From Acidimicrobiaceae bacterium (GTDB lineage: Bacteria > Actinomycetota > Acidimicrobiia > Acidimicrobiales > RAAP-2): a stretch of DNA of 64,000 nt. The notes under the pieces were generated by a model that did no database searches, was not told the DNA's origin, and was given only the letters and a program-made list of their open reading frames with translations. The translations under genes were made by a program, and so were the position numbers. Within the stretch, counting starts at the first letter, position 1; every line of letters begins with the position of its first letter. Positions 29,487 through 39,363 of the stretch are shown one piece after another. The DNA is taken from the NCBI GenBank assembly GCA_013044265.1, contig JABEUQ010000012.1, forward strand, positions 1 through 64,000, written 5' to 3'.

Positions 29487-30304
29487 GTATCGCCACCGAA
29501 ACCAACCACGCGTCCAAGAGCAGCCTGCGCTGGGCCATTAGCGACGTGCTGACCATCGCGCGTCGCAACATGTTGGCGATCATTCGTATCCCGACCGCGC
29601 TGGTCTTCTCGGTCCTGCAACCCATCATGTTCGTGCTGTTGTTTCGTTACATCTTCGGCGCCGGCGCCATTACCGTCAACGCTCCAGGCGGCTACGTGAA
29701 CTATTTGATTCCCGGCATCATTGTCCAAACGACGATCTTCGGGGCCGTCGGCACCGCAATCGGGCTCGCCGAGGACCTACAGCGCGGACTCATCGAGCGA
29801 TTCCGCGCCCTGCCCATGGCGCGTATGGCGGTATTGGCGGGACGCACGGTCTCGGACCTCGGACGTAACATCATGGTGCTCATCATTATCACCCTGGTAG
29901 GTTTCGCGGTGGGCTTTCGTCCCCACGGTGGCTTTCTCAACTACATCTTCGCCTGCCTCATCACGCTGCTGTTCGCCTACTGCCTCTCGTGGGGATTCGC
30001 CTACGTCGGACTCGCCGCGCCGAACTCCGAAGCTGCCCAGGCCATGACGTTCCCGCTTATTTTCCCCCTGACCTTCGCGTCGGGCATCTTCGTCCAAGTG
30101 TCGTCGATGCCTGGTTGGCTCCAGCCCTTCGCCACGTACCAGCCGGTGAGTGAGGTCACCAAGGCGGTGCGTTACCTCATGGACGGCGCCAACCCGCTGG
30201 TCCCAAGTCCCGGGAACTCCATTTGGGTAGCGATCCTGTGGTCAGTCGGCCTCATCGCTATTCTGGGCCCCCTCGCCACGGCCAAGTACAAGAAAGTGGC
30301 CTAA
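29483..30304 (+). CDS. ABC-2 type transporter permease (DrrB-type)
   Basis: 273 aa multi-TM; 4-nt overlap with the ATPase; GIIVQTTIFGAVGTAIGLAEDLQRGLIERFRALPMAR. Confidence 0.93.
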   Translation: MSIATETNHASKSSLRWAISDVLTIARRNMLAIIRIPTALVFSVLQPIMFVLLFRYIFGAGAITVNAPGGYVNYLIPGIIVQTTIFGAVGTAIGLAEDLQRGLIERFRALPMARMAVLAGRTVSDLGRNIMVLIIITLVGFAVGFRPHGGFLNYIFACLITLLFAYCLSWGFAYVGLAAPNSEAAQAMTFPLIFPLTFASGIFVQVSSMPGWLQPFATYQPVSEVTKAVRYLMDGANPLVPSPGNSIWVAILWSVGLIAILGPLATAKYKKVA

Positions 30305-30319
30305 GTCGCGCCTACTTTC

Positions 30320-31510
30320 ATGAGCACCAGCGAAGAACGTCTCAATTCGTCACTTGTCATCGTCATGGCGAGCGCCATCGGCATCATCGTCGCGAATCTC
30401 TACTACCTGCAGCCCCTCCTGCACGAAGTACGCAGCGCCTTTCACGTCTCCACCGCCTCGACGTCACTGCTCATCACGCTCATCCAAGTGGGCTACGTCA
30501 TTGGACTGTTCTTCATCTTGCCCCTCGGCGACCTCTTCGTTCGTCGGAATCTCATCATCATCATCTTCCTGGTCGCGGCACTCGCCATGGCGGTCGCGAG
30601 TTTCGTGCACTCATTCGCCGTCTTCGCCGTTCTCACCGTCGTCATCGGACTCTCATCGGTGGCCGGTCAGATCATCATCCCCTTCGGGGCCGACTTGGCG
30701 CCGGATGCGCAGCGCGGTCGAGTGGTCGGCAAGCTCATGACCGGCCTCCTGGGCGGCGTGCTGTTGTCACGCACCCTGTCGGGCGTGATCTCCGAGGCCA
30801 TCGGCTGGCGCGGGGTCTATCTCGTCTCGGCGGGACTCCTCGTCGTGACCGCGGTGGTGCTCTACTTCGTGCTCCCCCAGGAGCGCGCACGTGACCGCTT
30901 CGAGTACCGCCACCTGATGACCGGCGGCGTCACGATGCTGCGCAATTCCCGCGAGCTTCGACGTCGCGGCTGGTTCGGGGCGACCGCGTTCGGTGCCTTC
31001 AGCGTCTTGTGGTCCACGCTGGCCTTTCACCTCTCCAGTGCACCGTTTCACTACTCCAGCGGCGTGATTGGCCTCTTCGGTCTCTTCGGCATGGCGGGCA
31101 TTGTCACCGCGAACATCACGGGGCGACTGGCCGACCAGGGCCGCAGCACTCTCGCCACCCAGTCCGCCGCCTTCCTCATCGCCACGGGCTTCGTAGTGCT
31201 CTACTTCGGTCACGACAGCGTGTGGTTCATCATCGTTGGCACCATTGTCTTGGACGCCGGCGCCCAGGGCATCCACGTTTCCAATCAGTCGATCATCTAC
31301 GCCCTGGCGCCCAGCCAACGCAGCACCATCAACAGCATCTACATGGTGTGCTTCTTCACGGGGGCGTCGGTGGGGTCGCTACTCGCGGGCTACGCCTACG
31401 CCCACTACGGCTGGAATGGTACCTGTGCGGTGGGCGCAACATTCGGCCTAGCGACGATCATCCCGGCGTACGCTTGGCGTCACGAGCCACGCTCGGTTCT
31501 TGCGCGCTGA
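30320..31510 (+). CDS. MFS transporter
   Basis: 396 aa, about 12 hydrophobic segments; GYVIGLFFILPLGDLFVRRN motif A-like. Confidence 0.93.
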   Translation: MSTSEERLNSSLVIVMASAIGIIVANLYYLQPLLHEVRSAFHVSTASTSLLITLIQVGYVIGLFFILPLGDLFVRRNLIIIIFLVAALAMAVASFVHSFAVFAVLTVVIGLSSVAGQIIIPFGADLAPDAQRGRVVGKLMTGLLGGVLLSRTLSGVISEAIGWRGVYLVSAGLLVVTAVVLYFVLPQERARDRFEYRHLMTGGVTMLRNSRELRRRGWFGATAFGAFSVLWSTLAFHLSSAPFHYSSGVIGLFGLFGMAGIVTANITGRLADQGRSTLATQSAAFLIATGFVVLYFGHDSVWFIIVGTIVLDAGAQGIHVSNQSIIYALAPSQRSTINSIYMVCFFTGASVGSLLAGYAYAHYGWNGTCAVGATFGLATIIPAYAWRHEPRSVLAR

Positions 31511-31661
31511 ATCGACGCGACGATTCTAGCGATGGAGTGTTCTCCTTCATAGTCACTCAATTGCAACAAAAAGATAGTGAAATTCCGCTGAAGAGGCTTT
31601 CTCCTCTCCTTACGATGTAGCACGGCAAAGTCGCCACCCACAATCTAAGAAAAGGAAGAGT

Positions 31662-32117
31662 ATGAAAATTCGAAACGCTCTTATGGCCGCTTCACTAGTT
31701 TCCGCGGTTGCCGTCGTGATACCCGTCGTTGCTCAGGCTGCGCCGAAATCGACCACCACTACCTTCAAGGTGGACGCCACGGGCAAGGGCGTCACCGGTG
31801 GCATGGGCATCAAGACGAACGCTCTCGCCAAGGGAACGATTTCGATCAACACCAAAACTGACGAAGTGTGCTACTCAATCGCCACTAGCGGTCTGAAGAA
31901 CATCACCATGGCGCACATCCACCGGGGCGCCAAGGGCGTGGACGGCTTCGTCGTAGTGACGTTCAACATCGCGAAATTCAACCCGATGACGATGGCGTCG
32001 ACGTGCGTCAAAGTTGCACCTGCCGTGGCCAAGGAGATCGTCGCTCACCCGGCCTCGTACTACTTCAATGTCCACACTGCGGCCTTCCCCGCAGGTGCGG
32101 TGCGCGCACAGTTGTAA
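31662..32117 (+). CDS. Secreted CHRD-domain protein
   Basis: Signal peptide MKIRNALMAASLVSAVAVVIPVVAQAA; HIHRGAKGVDGFVVVTF...YYFNVHTAAFPAGAVRAQL CHRD motifs. Confidence 0.9.
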   Translation: MKIRNALMAASLVSAVAVVIPVVAQAAPKSTTTTFKVDATGKGVTGGMGIKTNALAKGTISINTKTDEVCYSIATSGLKNITMAHIHRGAKGVDGFVVVTFNIAKFNPMTMASTCVKVAPAVAKEIVAHPASYYFNVHTAAFPAGAVRAQL

Positions 32118-32156
32118 ATGAAGCGGTACTGCCCCTGGTTCTCACCAGTGGTTGAC

Positions 32157-32218
32157 CCACGAGAAGAAGCCCGAGCGATGAAGTAGAGAGGCTTCGTTGC
32201 TCGGGCTTCTTCTCGTGG
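32157..32218. terminator. 20-bp perfect-stem hairpin between convergent genes; putative bidirectional terminator without U-tract
   Basis: CCACGAGAAGAAGCCCGAGC (32157-32176) and GCTCGGGCTTCTTCTCGTGG (32199-32218) are exact reverse complements. Confidence 0.8.
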
Positions 32219-32339
32219 TACGCGGCGCGGTTGGAAGCAGCGAATCTTCTATCGTCACCCTTCACTCGCCGTAGCGTCGCCGTATCACGAGGCGCCAGAG
32301 CCCATTAAGGCGGTGTCGAACGACGGACCAATGGCCGCG

Positions 32340-33662
32340 CTAGTGCTGATTCGTTCGCGCGCGCATGTTGGCGAGCAAGTCGCCAATTGGCACGCGCACC
32401 TGCTCGGTCGTGTCGCGGTCGCGCACCGTCACGGCGCGATCCTCGAGCGAGTCGAAGTCGACCGTGATGCAATAGGGCGTACCGACTTCGTCTTGACGAC
32501 GATAGCGACGACCAATTGACTGCGTGACGTCGTAATCGCACGCGAAATACGGCTGCAGAATACTCAGGACCTCGCGGGACACTCCCTCTAATTCGGGCTT
32601 CTTCGACAAGGGCAGAACCGCGATCTGGTAGGGCGCGAGACGCCAATCCAGGCGCAACACGGTGCGCGTCTCGCCCTCGACCTCGTCCTCGTGGTAGGCC
32701 GCGAGCAAGAAGGCCATCATCGCGCGCGTCGCGCCGGCGGCGGGCTCGATGACGTAGGGGGTGTAGCGCTCGTTGGCCGCCTGATCGAAGTACTCGAGCT
32801 TGGTACCCGAGGCATTGGAGTGCTGAGTGAGGTCGTAGTCACCGCGATTAGCAATACCCTCGAGTTCGTCCCAGCCCCAGGGGTACGCGAACTCAACGTC
32901 CGTGGTGCCGCGAGAGTAGTGCGAGAGATCTTCCTTCGCGTGCTCGTGTAGTCGCAACATGTCCGAGGGAATGCCTAGGTTCAAGTACCAGTTGAAGCGC
33001 TGGTCGATCCAGTAGCGATACCACTGCTCCGCCTCCGCGGGGGGCACGAAGAACTCCATCTCCATCTGTTCGAACTCACGAGTACGGAACACGAAGTTCT
33101 GAGGTGTGATCTCGTTGCGGAAGGACTTGCCGATCTGGGCGATGCCGAAGGGTGGCTTCTTTCTAATCGTGGAGATCACGTTGTTGAAGTTGGTGAACAT
33201 GCCCTGAGCCGTCTCGGGGCGCAAGTACGCGGTGGCGCCCTCACCCTCGACGGGACCCGCCTGGGTCTTGAACATCAAGTTGAAGGCGCGCGCCTCAGTG
33301 AACTCGGTCGAACCACACTTCGGGCAGACGCCGTCGATCTTGTCCTCACGCCAACGCTCCTTGCACTTACGACAATCGACCAGGGGGTCGGTGAAGGTCT
33401 CCAGGTGACCAGAAGCCGCCCATACCGCGGGCGGTCCGAGAATAGCCGCGTCGATACCCACCACGTCAAGACGCATCTGGACCATCTCACGCCACCACGC
33501 CGCCTTGACGTTGCGCAGCATGTTGACGCCGAGGGGGCCGTAGTCGTACGTGGAGCGGAAACCTCCGTAGATCTCGGCTGACTGGAAGATGAAGCCACGG
33601 CGCTTGGCCAGGTTGATGACCTTCTCCAGGAGTTCGGGGTCGGTTTCGAAGGCAGATTCCAT
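32340..33662 (-). CDS. glyS: Glycine-tRNA ligase
   Basis: 440 aa; FQSAEIYGGFRSTYDYGPLGVNMLRNVKAAWW, LRPETAQGMFTNFNNVISTIRKKPPFGIAQIGKSFRNEITP. Confidence 0.96.
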   Translation of the reverse strand: MESAFETDPELLEKVINLAKRRGFIFQSAEIYGGFRSTYDYGPLGVNMLRNVKAAWWREMVQMRLDVVGIDAAILGPPAVWAASGHLETFTDPLVDCRKCKERWREDKIDGVCPKCGSTEFTEARAFNLMFKTQAGPVEGEGATAYLRPETAQGMFTNFNNVISTIRKKPPFGIAQIGKSFRNEITPQNFVFRTREFEQMEMEFFVPPAEAEQWYRYWIDQRFNWYLNLGIPSDMLRLHEHAKEDLSHYSRGTTDVEFAYPWGWDELEGIANRGDYDLTQHSNASGTKLEYFDQAANERYTPYVIEPAAGATRAMMAFLLAAYHEDEVEGETRTVLRLDWRLAPYQIAVLPLSKKPELEGVSREVLSILQPYFACDYDVTQSIGRRYRRQDEVGTPYCITVDFDSLEDRAVTVRDRDTTEQVRVPIGDLLANMRARTNQH

Positions 33663-33709
33663 CCGCCAAGGCTATCGGACGCCGGAGTTTTGCCGGTTCT
33701 ACGAGTTGA

Positions 33710-34786
33710 TCACGTCGACGATCTGAGCCGGATGATCACCTGGTTGGCCACGAGGCGTGCCTTGGGCGTCAGCGTGACCTGATTGTCGCGCACGTTCACC
33801 AAATGACGGATCTCGTCCAGGGACGCAAAGGCTTCGACGGGTACCCCACGGCGCGTGCGTAGAGCGAGCGAGTCGCGCTCGAAGGCCTGCGTGGCTTCGT
33901 CGAGCACTTCCTCACCGCCGAAGGGACGTTCGCCACTTCGCACCATGGCGATGTAGCGATCCGGGGTGCGCACGTTCCAGTAGCGCCGCCCGGAGCGGTG
34001 CGAATGCGCCGCCGAACCGAAGCCCACGTAGTCGTCATGGTCCCAGTACACGTGGTTGTGACGACACTCGTGACCCGGGCGCGCCCAGTTCGAGATCTCC
34101 TCCCACTCATAACCGTGCGACTCCAGGGTCTCGCCCACCAAGTCGTAGGCGTCGGCGGTCTCGTCCTCGTCGGGGTGACGCCGAGGGTCCTGGCCGAGCG
34201 GTGTCGCGGGTTCGGGGGTCAGGGCGTAACAACTGATGTGCGGCGGGGGGAATTCGAGAGTGAGCAAGTCGCGCAGTGTCGCGCGCACGTCGTCCAAGGA
34301 CTCGGCGCGCGAACCCACGATGAGGTCCATGTTCCAGGTGGCGAAGCCCGCCTGGTGCGTCACGCGCGCGACCTCCTCGTGAGCCATGGTGCCGTGACGT
34401 CGACCCAAGTCCGCGAGGACTGCGGGTTGGGTGGACTGCACCCCGTAGCTCATCCGATTGACTCCCCCGGCCTTGTAGGTGAGCAGTCGCTCCAGGTTCG
34501 CGTCCTCGGGGTTGCACTCGACGGTCACCTCCGCGTCGCTCGTACGCGGGATGGTGGCCAGGATGGACACCAGTTGCTCGGGGGCTAGTCGTGAGGGTGT
34601 ACCCCCGCCGAAGAACACCGAGGTCGCTGGTTCCAACCCGGCCTCGACCTCCCAGGCAATCTCCTGGAGGACCGCGGCCACGTAGTCGTCGCGTAATTCG
34701 TCACGGTCGTCGTACGTCGCGAACGCGCAGTAGTCACAGCGATGCGCGCAAAATGGCACGTGAACGTACACGCCGAAGGGTCTCAC
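33710..34786 (-). CDS. hemW: Radical SAM coproporphyrinogen III oxidase-like protein
   Basis: MRPFGVYVHVPFCAHRCDYCAFATY (CX3CX2C), FFGGGTPSRL, RMSYGVQS, isolated HemW-type length. Confidence 0.93.
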   Translation of the reverse strand: MRPFGVYVHVPFCAHRCDYCAFATYDDRDELRDDYVAAVLQEIAWEVEAGLEPATSVFFGGGTPSRLAPEQLVSILATIPRTSDAEVTVECNPEDANLERLLTYKAGGVNRMSYGVQSTQPAVLADLGRRHGTMAHEEVARVTHQAGFATWNMDLIVGSRAESLDDVRATLRDLLTLEFPPPHISCYALTPEPATPLGQDPRRHPDEDETADAYDLVGETLESHGYEWEEISNWARPGHECRHNHVYWDHDDYVGFGSAAHSHRSGRRYWNVRTPDRYIAMVRSGERPFGGEEVLDEATQAFERDSLALRTRRGVPVEAFASLDEIRHLVNVRDNQVTLTPKARLVANQVIIRLRSST

Positions 34787-36222
34787 GATCCACCATCCTC
34801 GCGCGACGTCGTACGCGCGAACTCGCGGGCCTCACGAAACCGCACGAGAGCGTCATCGCGTTCGGTCGCGGCATCAATCATGGGAGCAACATACCCCGTC
34901 GGGGCGAAGAGCCCGTCGCCGGCGCCTGGTTGCAGGCATTGTGGCGCCGCTACGGTGGCCAACTCGGTCACGTACTGGCGCACGTAGCGACCTTCAGGAT
35001 CGAATCGCTCCGCCTGCAGGGTCGGATTGAAAATCCGATGGAAGGGCGACGCGTCGGTCCCCGTCCCCGCGCTCCACTGCCACCCGTGTTGGTTACTCGC
35101 GACGTCACCATCGATGAGACGCCACATGAACCACTGAGCACCCCAACGCCAGTCGAGGTGCAGGTGCTTCACGAGGAACGACGCGCACACCATGCGCACA
35201 CGATTGTGCATCCAGCCTTCCGCCAGTAGTTGACGCATGCCGGCGTCCACCAGGGGGTAGCCCGTTTCGCCGCGCGCCCAACGCTGGAAGCGCTCGATGG
35301 CCGCGTCGTCGCGGTCGACGCGCAGGTGCGCCATCGCGGGTTGAAGTTCACGCCAGGTGGAGTCGGGATGGTGCAATAACACGTCGGCGTAGAACTCGCG
35401 CCAGCAAATCTCGGCGCGAAAGACTTCTGCACCATGGGTCGAGCCATTCGTCGCGGCGAGGACCTGACGCGGGTGCAGCGTGCCGAAGCGCAAGTGGGCG
35501 CTCAAGCGTGAAGTACCCGTCACCCCCGGCAGATTGCGAGTCTCGTCGTAACTCCCGACACGGGTCACGAAATCCTGGAGTATCGCCCCAGCTCCCGTCT
35601 CGCCGACGCGCGAATCGAAGTGCGGCACGTCGTCGGGTAGCGCGCCAAAGTACTCCGGGCGACGGCGCGCGACGACGTCGCTGAGTTCACTCACGTCCAC
35701 ACTCTGAGTTCTCACCCAGTTCACTCCCGCTACGCGACCCAGCGGCTCGGTGAACTCTTCGTTCTCCCAGCCGCGTCGAAAGGACGTGAAGACCTTGCAG
35801 GGAGTCCCCGTCTTCGTGCGTACCGTCCCCGGTCGCACCACGTAGGCCGAGTCGAAGAATGTCGTGGTGATGCCCGCGCTCGCGAGCGCACTTCGCACCC
35901 GCGCGTCACGCGAGCGACCCGCGGGTGCGAAATCCTCCGTCGCGATCACCTGTCGAGCCCCAGTCGCACGAGCAACTTGCGCCAATTCGGCGCTGGGTTC
36001 ACCGCGACGCAGGACCAGTTGTCCCTCGAGCGATGCGTCCAGTGCGCGCAACGTCTCGCTCAAGTAGGCCCCTCGAGCGGGTCCCACCGACGCCGCGAGT
36101 TGGGGGTCGATGACGAAAACCGCCACGACGTCACCGTCGCCTCGCCGCGCCGCTTCCACCAGCGCACGATTGTCACTGAGACGAAGGTCGCGTCGAAACC
36201 AGAAGATCACGGGCGAAACCAC
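34783..36222 (-). CDS. Cryptochrome/deoxyribodipyrimidine photolyase
   Basis: 479 aa; IFWFRRDLRLSDNRALVEAA, WWRL-type core DWRWGAQWFMWRLIDGDVASNQHGWQWSAGTGTDASPFHRIFNP. Confidence 0.95.
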   Translation of the reverse strand: MVSPVIFWFRRDLRLSDNRALVEAARRGDGDVVAVFVIDPQLAASVGPARGAYLSETLRALDASLEGQLVLRRGEPSAELAQVARATGARQVIATEDFAPAGRSRDARVRSALASAGITTTFFDSAYVVRPGTVRTKTGTPCKVFTSFRRGWENEEFTEPLGRVAGVNWVRTQSVDVSELSDVVARRRPEYFGALPDDVPHFDSRVGETGAGAILQDFVTRVGSYDETRNLPGVTGTSRLSAHLRFGTLHPRQVLAATNGSTHGAEVFRAEICWREFYADVLLHHPDSTWRELQPAMAHLRVDRDDAAIERFQRWARGETGYPLVDAGMRQLLAEGWMHNRVRMVCASFLVKHLHLDWRWGAQWFMWRLIDGDVASNQHGWQWSAGTGTDASPFHRIFNPTLQAERFDPEGRYVRQYVTELATVAAPQCLQPGAGDGLFAPTGYVAPMIDAATERDDALVRFREAREFARTTSREDGGS

Positions 36223-36638
36223 CCCTACGTTCTAGCGGGCCAGCGTCACTCACTCGCGAGAAGGGGTGCAGAACCCTTCTGGGGGGCGCATGGAGGGCCT
36301 CCACCCCAAATCAGTGATGGTGCCACTAGTCAGAGCCGCGGCGCCGCGTCGCCACGGTGCGTCCTCGCCATTGAGTCCCCCTCTGGCATCGCCAAACACA
36401 TACTGTTCGCGTGAACCATCGGTGCGCCGACACTGAAGACGAAGACTGCTGTGACCTCCGAGTTGGCCATGGTCGCTTCCAAGTCCTCCCAGAGCGACGT
36501 GACCACTTTGGCCCGGACAGAAGAGACGCAAACGTACTTGGCCACACGAACGACGAGACGAGACGAGCGTCGCGACAGAGTGTGATCGACACCGTCCCTC
36601 GCCAGAGCCACAACACTCGAGTGACGTGAACGGGTCGT

Positions 36639-37418
36639 CTAACCGTAGATCGAGCACACGAGGTGGCCCTGTTGAACCACTTCGTACGTTCCGTTGGCGC
36701 AGGTCTTCAGAGGCGACGTTTGGGCGACCGGTGGCGCAGTGATGGGAGCCACCCGACCGTAGTTGCTGTAGGTGCTCTCTGGCGACTGGTACCCGTTCAC
36801 TCGGGACCAGGTCAGGTGACCCGCCTGATTCTGGGTGGGAATCGTGACCCAGCCCTCGAGGAGCGCCGCGACGCCCGTCACGTAGTTGTTCACCACGAAA
36901 ACTGTGTAAGTGATCCGGAGTTGACCGGGATTGCCCGAGGAAATGAAGTCGGCGGGCACTACCTGTTTGACGACAAAATTGTTAGCGCTACGCACCACGC
37001 TGTTGTCACCCAGGAGCATCGTGAACTCCTGAGTGGCGCGCGCGGGCCCGTAGTACTGATCCACCTGAGGTGTGAGGGGACCACTGCCCCACTGGGCCAC
37101 GCCCTGGGCATTCGTACCCAGGTAGAGGTAGACCCGCTGACCAATCACCTTCTCCGGCGACTGCACTGAGACGGTGCCGCTCGCAATCGTCGCCGTGCGG
37201 TTGGGCGATTGGTAATTGAGCACGCTGTCGACCGTGAAGCTCGGCGCATTGAGTGAGCGAGTGAGCACCGCACGAAAGGCCGCGACCACCGCTGATTGCC
37301 CGGGCGCCGGAGTGGCGAAGGAGGAGATCCTCTGTGCGGAATACACACTGGCCACCAGAGCCAGGAGCGCCAATACGCTCATGGCGGCCAGCAAGAAATG
37401 GGGAATCATTCGTCTCAT
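36639..37418 (-). CDS. Hypothetical exported protein
   Basis: Start placed at MRRMIPHFLLAAMSVLALLALVASVYSAQ (signal/anchor); ORF listed to 37556 overlaps recO. No family recognised. Confidence 0.8.
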   Translation of the reverse strand: MRRMIPHFLLAAMSVLALLALVASVYSAQRISSFATPAPGQSAVVAAFRAVLTRSLNAPSFTVDSVLNYQSPNRTATIASGTVSVQSPEKVIGQRVYLYLGTNAQGVAQWGSGPLTPQVDQYYGPARATQEFTMLLGDNSVVRSANNFVVKQVVPADFISSGNPGQLRITYTVFVVNNYVTGVAALLEGWVTIPTQNQAGHLTWSRVNGYQSPESTYSNYGRVAPITAPPVAQTSPLKTCANGTYEVVQQGHLVCSIYG

Positions 37419-37473
37419 GAACCAGTCTCGCACCTGGGGACCCACCCAGCTCCCTCGAGTGCCCCGCGCGGCG

Positions 37474-38238
37474 CTAGGGACGCGGCGGCTCCAGATGGGG
37501 AGCGAGGGGAACCGTCGAACGCGACACTCTGAGTCGTTTGCCGAAATGAGCCTCAATGGCGTCGTGCGCGAGCGTCATTACCTCGCCCGAACCCGGCGCG
37601 TTCTCCTCGCGCAGCACACCCGCCAAGTCGCCACCCAGGATGCGTCGGATGAGCAGAAGGGCCTGTGAACTGAGGGCGCTGCCCGAGCGGCAATCGATGC
37701 AGAGCGCGCCCCCGACCTCGGCGTTGAAGGCCACCAGAGGACCGGGCGATTGGCAGTTCACGCAGTACTGCACCACCGGCTGCGATCCGTCGTACGCCAA
37801 GAGTTTGAAGAAGAACGACGCCGCGATCAGATCTGGATAGAAGTCCGTATTGTCCAGCGTGAGTAGCACGCGCACCAGCATCTCAAAGATGCCCTCATCG
37901 GCGGCCTCGTCAGTGGGAATCGCGTCAACGACTTCGACGACGGCCAGACCCGCCGCGATACGCGCGTAGTCACTGCGCACATTCATCAGGCGCTCTAAGT
38001 GCGCGACGCTCTTGGTGATGTAGAGATCACCGCGCCCCTTCACGAGTTCGACCCGGACGTGACTCATGGGCTCGAGGGATCCGCCCATACGGCTCGAGGT
38101 CTTTCTCACTCCCTTGGCGAGGGCGCGCAACTTGCCGTGATGACGTGTCCAGAGCACGACGACCCGGTCGGACTCACCAGACTTAAAGGTCCGCAGCACC
38201 ACCGCTTCGTCGGTGAGCTCCTTCGGTGTGGAACTCAC
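37474..38238 (-). CDS. recO: DNA repair protein RecO
   Basis: LTDEAVVLRTFKSGESDRVVVLWTRHHGKLRALAKGVRKTSSRMGGSLEP; zinc-binding YCVNCQSPG...CIDCR. Confidence 0.95.
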   Translation of the reverse strand: MSSTPKELTDEAVVLRTFKSGESDRVVVLWTRHHGKLRALAKGVRKTSSRMGGSLEPMSHVRVELVKGRGDLYITKSVAHLERLMNVRSDYARIAAGLAVVEVVDAIPTDEAADEGIFEMLVRVLLTLDNTDFYPDLIAASFFFKLLAYDGSQPVVQYCVNCQSPGPLVAFNAEVGGALCIDCRSGSALSSQALLLIRRILGGDLAGVLREENAPGSGEVMTLAHDAIEAHFGKRLRVSRSTVPLAPHLEPPRP

Positions 38239-38537
38239 TGAGCCGGTGGCGTCGCACCCTCGTCACCGTTCTCGACGGGTACTTCGCTCGGTACGTTGGG
38301 CGCACTCGCGACCACGGGTAAGGATGTCGACGGCTCCTCGGATCGGGGCTCGAAATGTTGTTGACGTGGCGTAATTCCCATGAAGCGATTGAGCCACACC
38401 CCAAAGGCCACCAATATTGCCAGCACCAGCGGCACGACGAGCAGGGGAATCATGCTCGACGCACCATTGAGGGCCAGCACCCACAAGAAGACGTAGATGG
38501 CCACAAAGACGACGGACATCGCCTGGGTGAACCTCAC
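38235..38537 (-). CDS. Small membrane protein
   Basis: 100 aa with hydrophobic segments MRFTQAMSVVFVAIYVFLWVLALN and MIPLLVVPLVLAILVAFGVW; 4-nt overlaps with recO and uppS. Confidence 0.8.
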   Translation of the reverse strand: MRFTQAMSVVFVAIYVFLWVLALNGASSMIPLLVVPLVLAILVAFGVWLNRFMGITPRQQHFEPRSEEPSTSLPVVASAPNVPSEVPVENGDEGATPPAQ

Positions 38538-39274
38538 GAATCCACCCCCCCGAAGCGGCGCTCGCGCAATTGGTATTCACTGATGGCGGCGTAGAGATCC
38601 TCGCGACGAAAGTCCGGCCACAGCACGTCGGTGAAGACGAGTTCGGAGTAGGCCATTTCCCAGAGCAGGAAGTTCGACGTACGGAACTCTCCCGAGGTTC
38701 GCACCACCAGGTCAGGATCAGGTAACTCGGGGTGGTAGAGGTGTGCGCGAATTGCCTTCTCGTCCACCTTCTTGGCGGAAACACCCTCATCGATCAAACG
38801 TTTGACCGCATCGACAATCTCGGCCCGGCCCCCGTAGTTAAAGGCAATGTTGAGCGTCATGACCTTGTTGTTCTTGGTCAGTTCAGCGGCCTCGTCCATA
38901 CGTGAGAGCACGCCGCGCGGTACTCGCCAGTCGCGACGCCCTGAGAAGGTGATGCGCACCCCCTCGGCGTGCAACTCGTGTTGACGACGCTCGAGCAGTC
39001 CGCGATTGAAATTCATGAGGTAGCGCACCTCATCGATCGGCCGTCGCCAATTCTCGGTGGAGAATGCGTACACCGTCAAGGCCTTGACCCCGAGTGCGAG
39101 TGCGCCGTAGGCGGTATCGACCAGGGCTTTCTCACCAGCCCCGTGACCCTCGGTCCGCGGCAATCCGCGACGCGTGGCCCAACGTCCATTGCCGTCCATC
39201 ACCACGCCGACGTGGTGGGGGACGGATTTCATGTCCAGATTCGCGGGAATCGGCGTGGGACGAGGGTCTGGCAC
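38534..39274 (-). CDS. uppS: Isoprenyl (undecaprenyl diphosphate) synthase
   Basis: HHVGVVMDGNGRWATRRGLPRTEGHGAG, YAFSTENWRRP, LVVRTSGEFRTSNFLLWEMAYSELVFTDVLWPDF. Confidence 0.95.
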   Translation of the reverse strand: MPDPRPTPIPANLDMKSVPHHVGVVMDGNGRWATRRGLPRTEGHGAGEKALVDTAYGALALGVKALTVYAFSTENWRRPIDEVRYLMNFNRGLLERRQHELHAEGVRITFSGRRDWRVPRGVLSRMDEAAELTKNNKVMTLNIAFNYGGRAEIVDAVKRLIDEGVSAKKVDEKAIRAHLYHPELPDPDLVVRTSGEFRTSNFLLWEMAYSELVFTDVLWPDFRREDLYAAISEYQLRERRFGGVDS

Positions 39275-39363
39275 GCAACGAACTTAGTTCGTCAATATAG
39301 GAAGTCGGCGTCGCCTTAACCAAGCTTTAACTACGTCAGCCTGGGGCCAATTAACGTTCTCAT

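Noticed and set aside
36223-36638. RNase P RNA candidate in the orphan intergenic region
   Set aside because: Length is right, but the conserved GAGGAAAGTCC core is not found on either strand.
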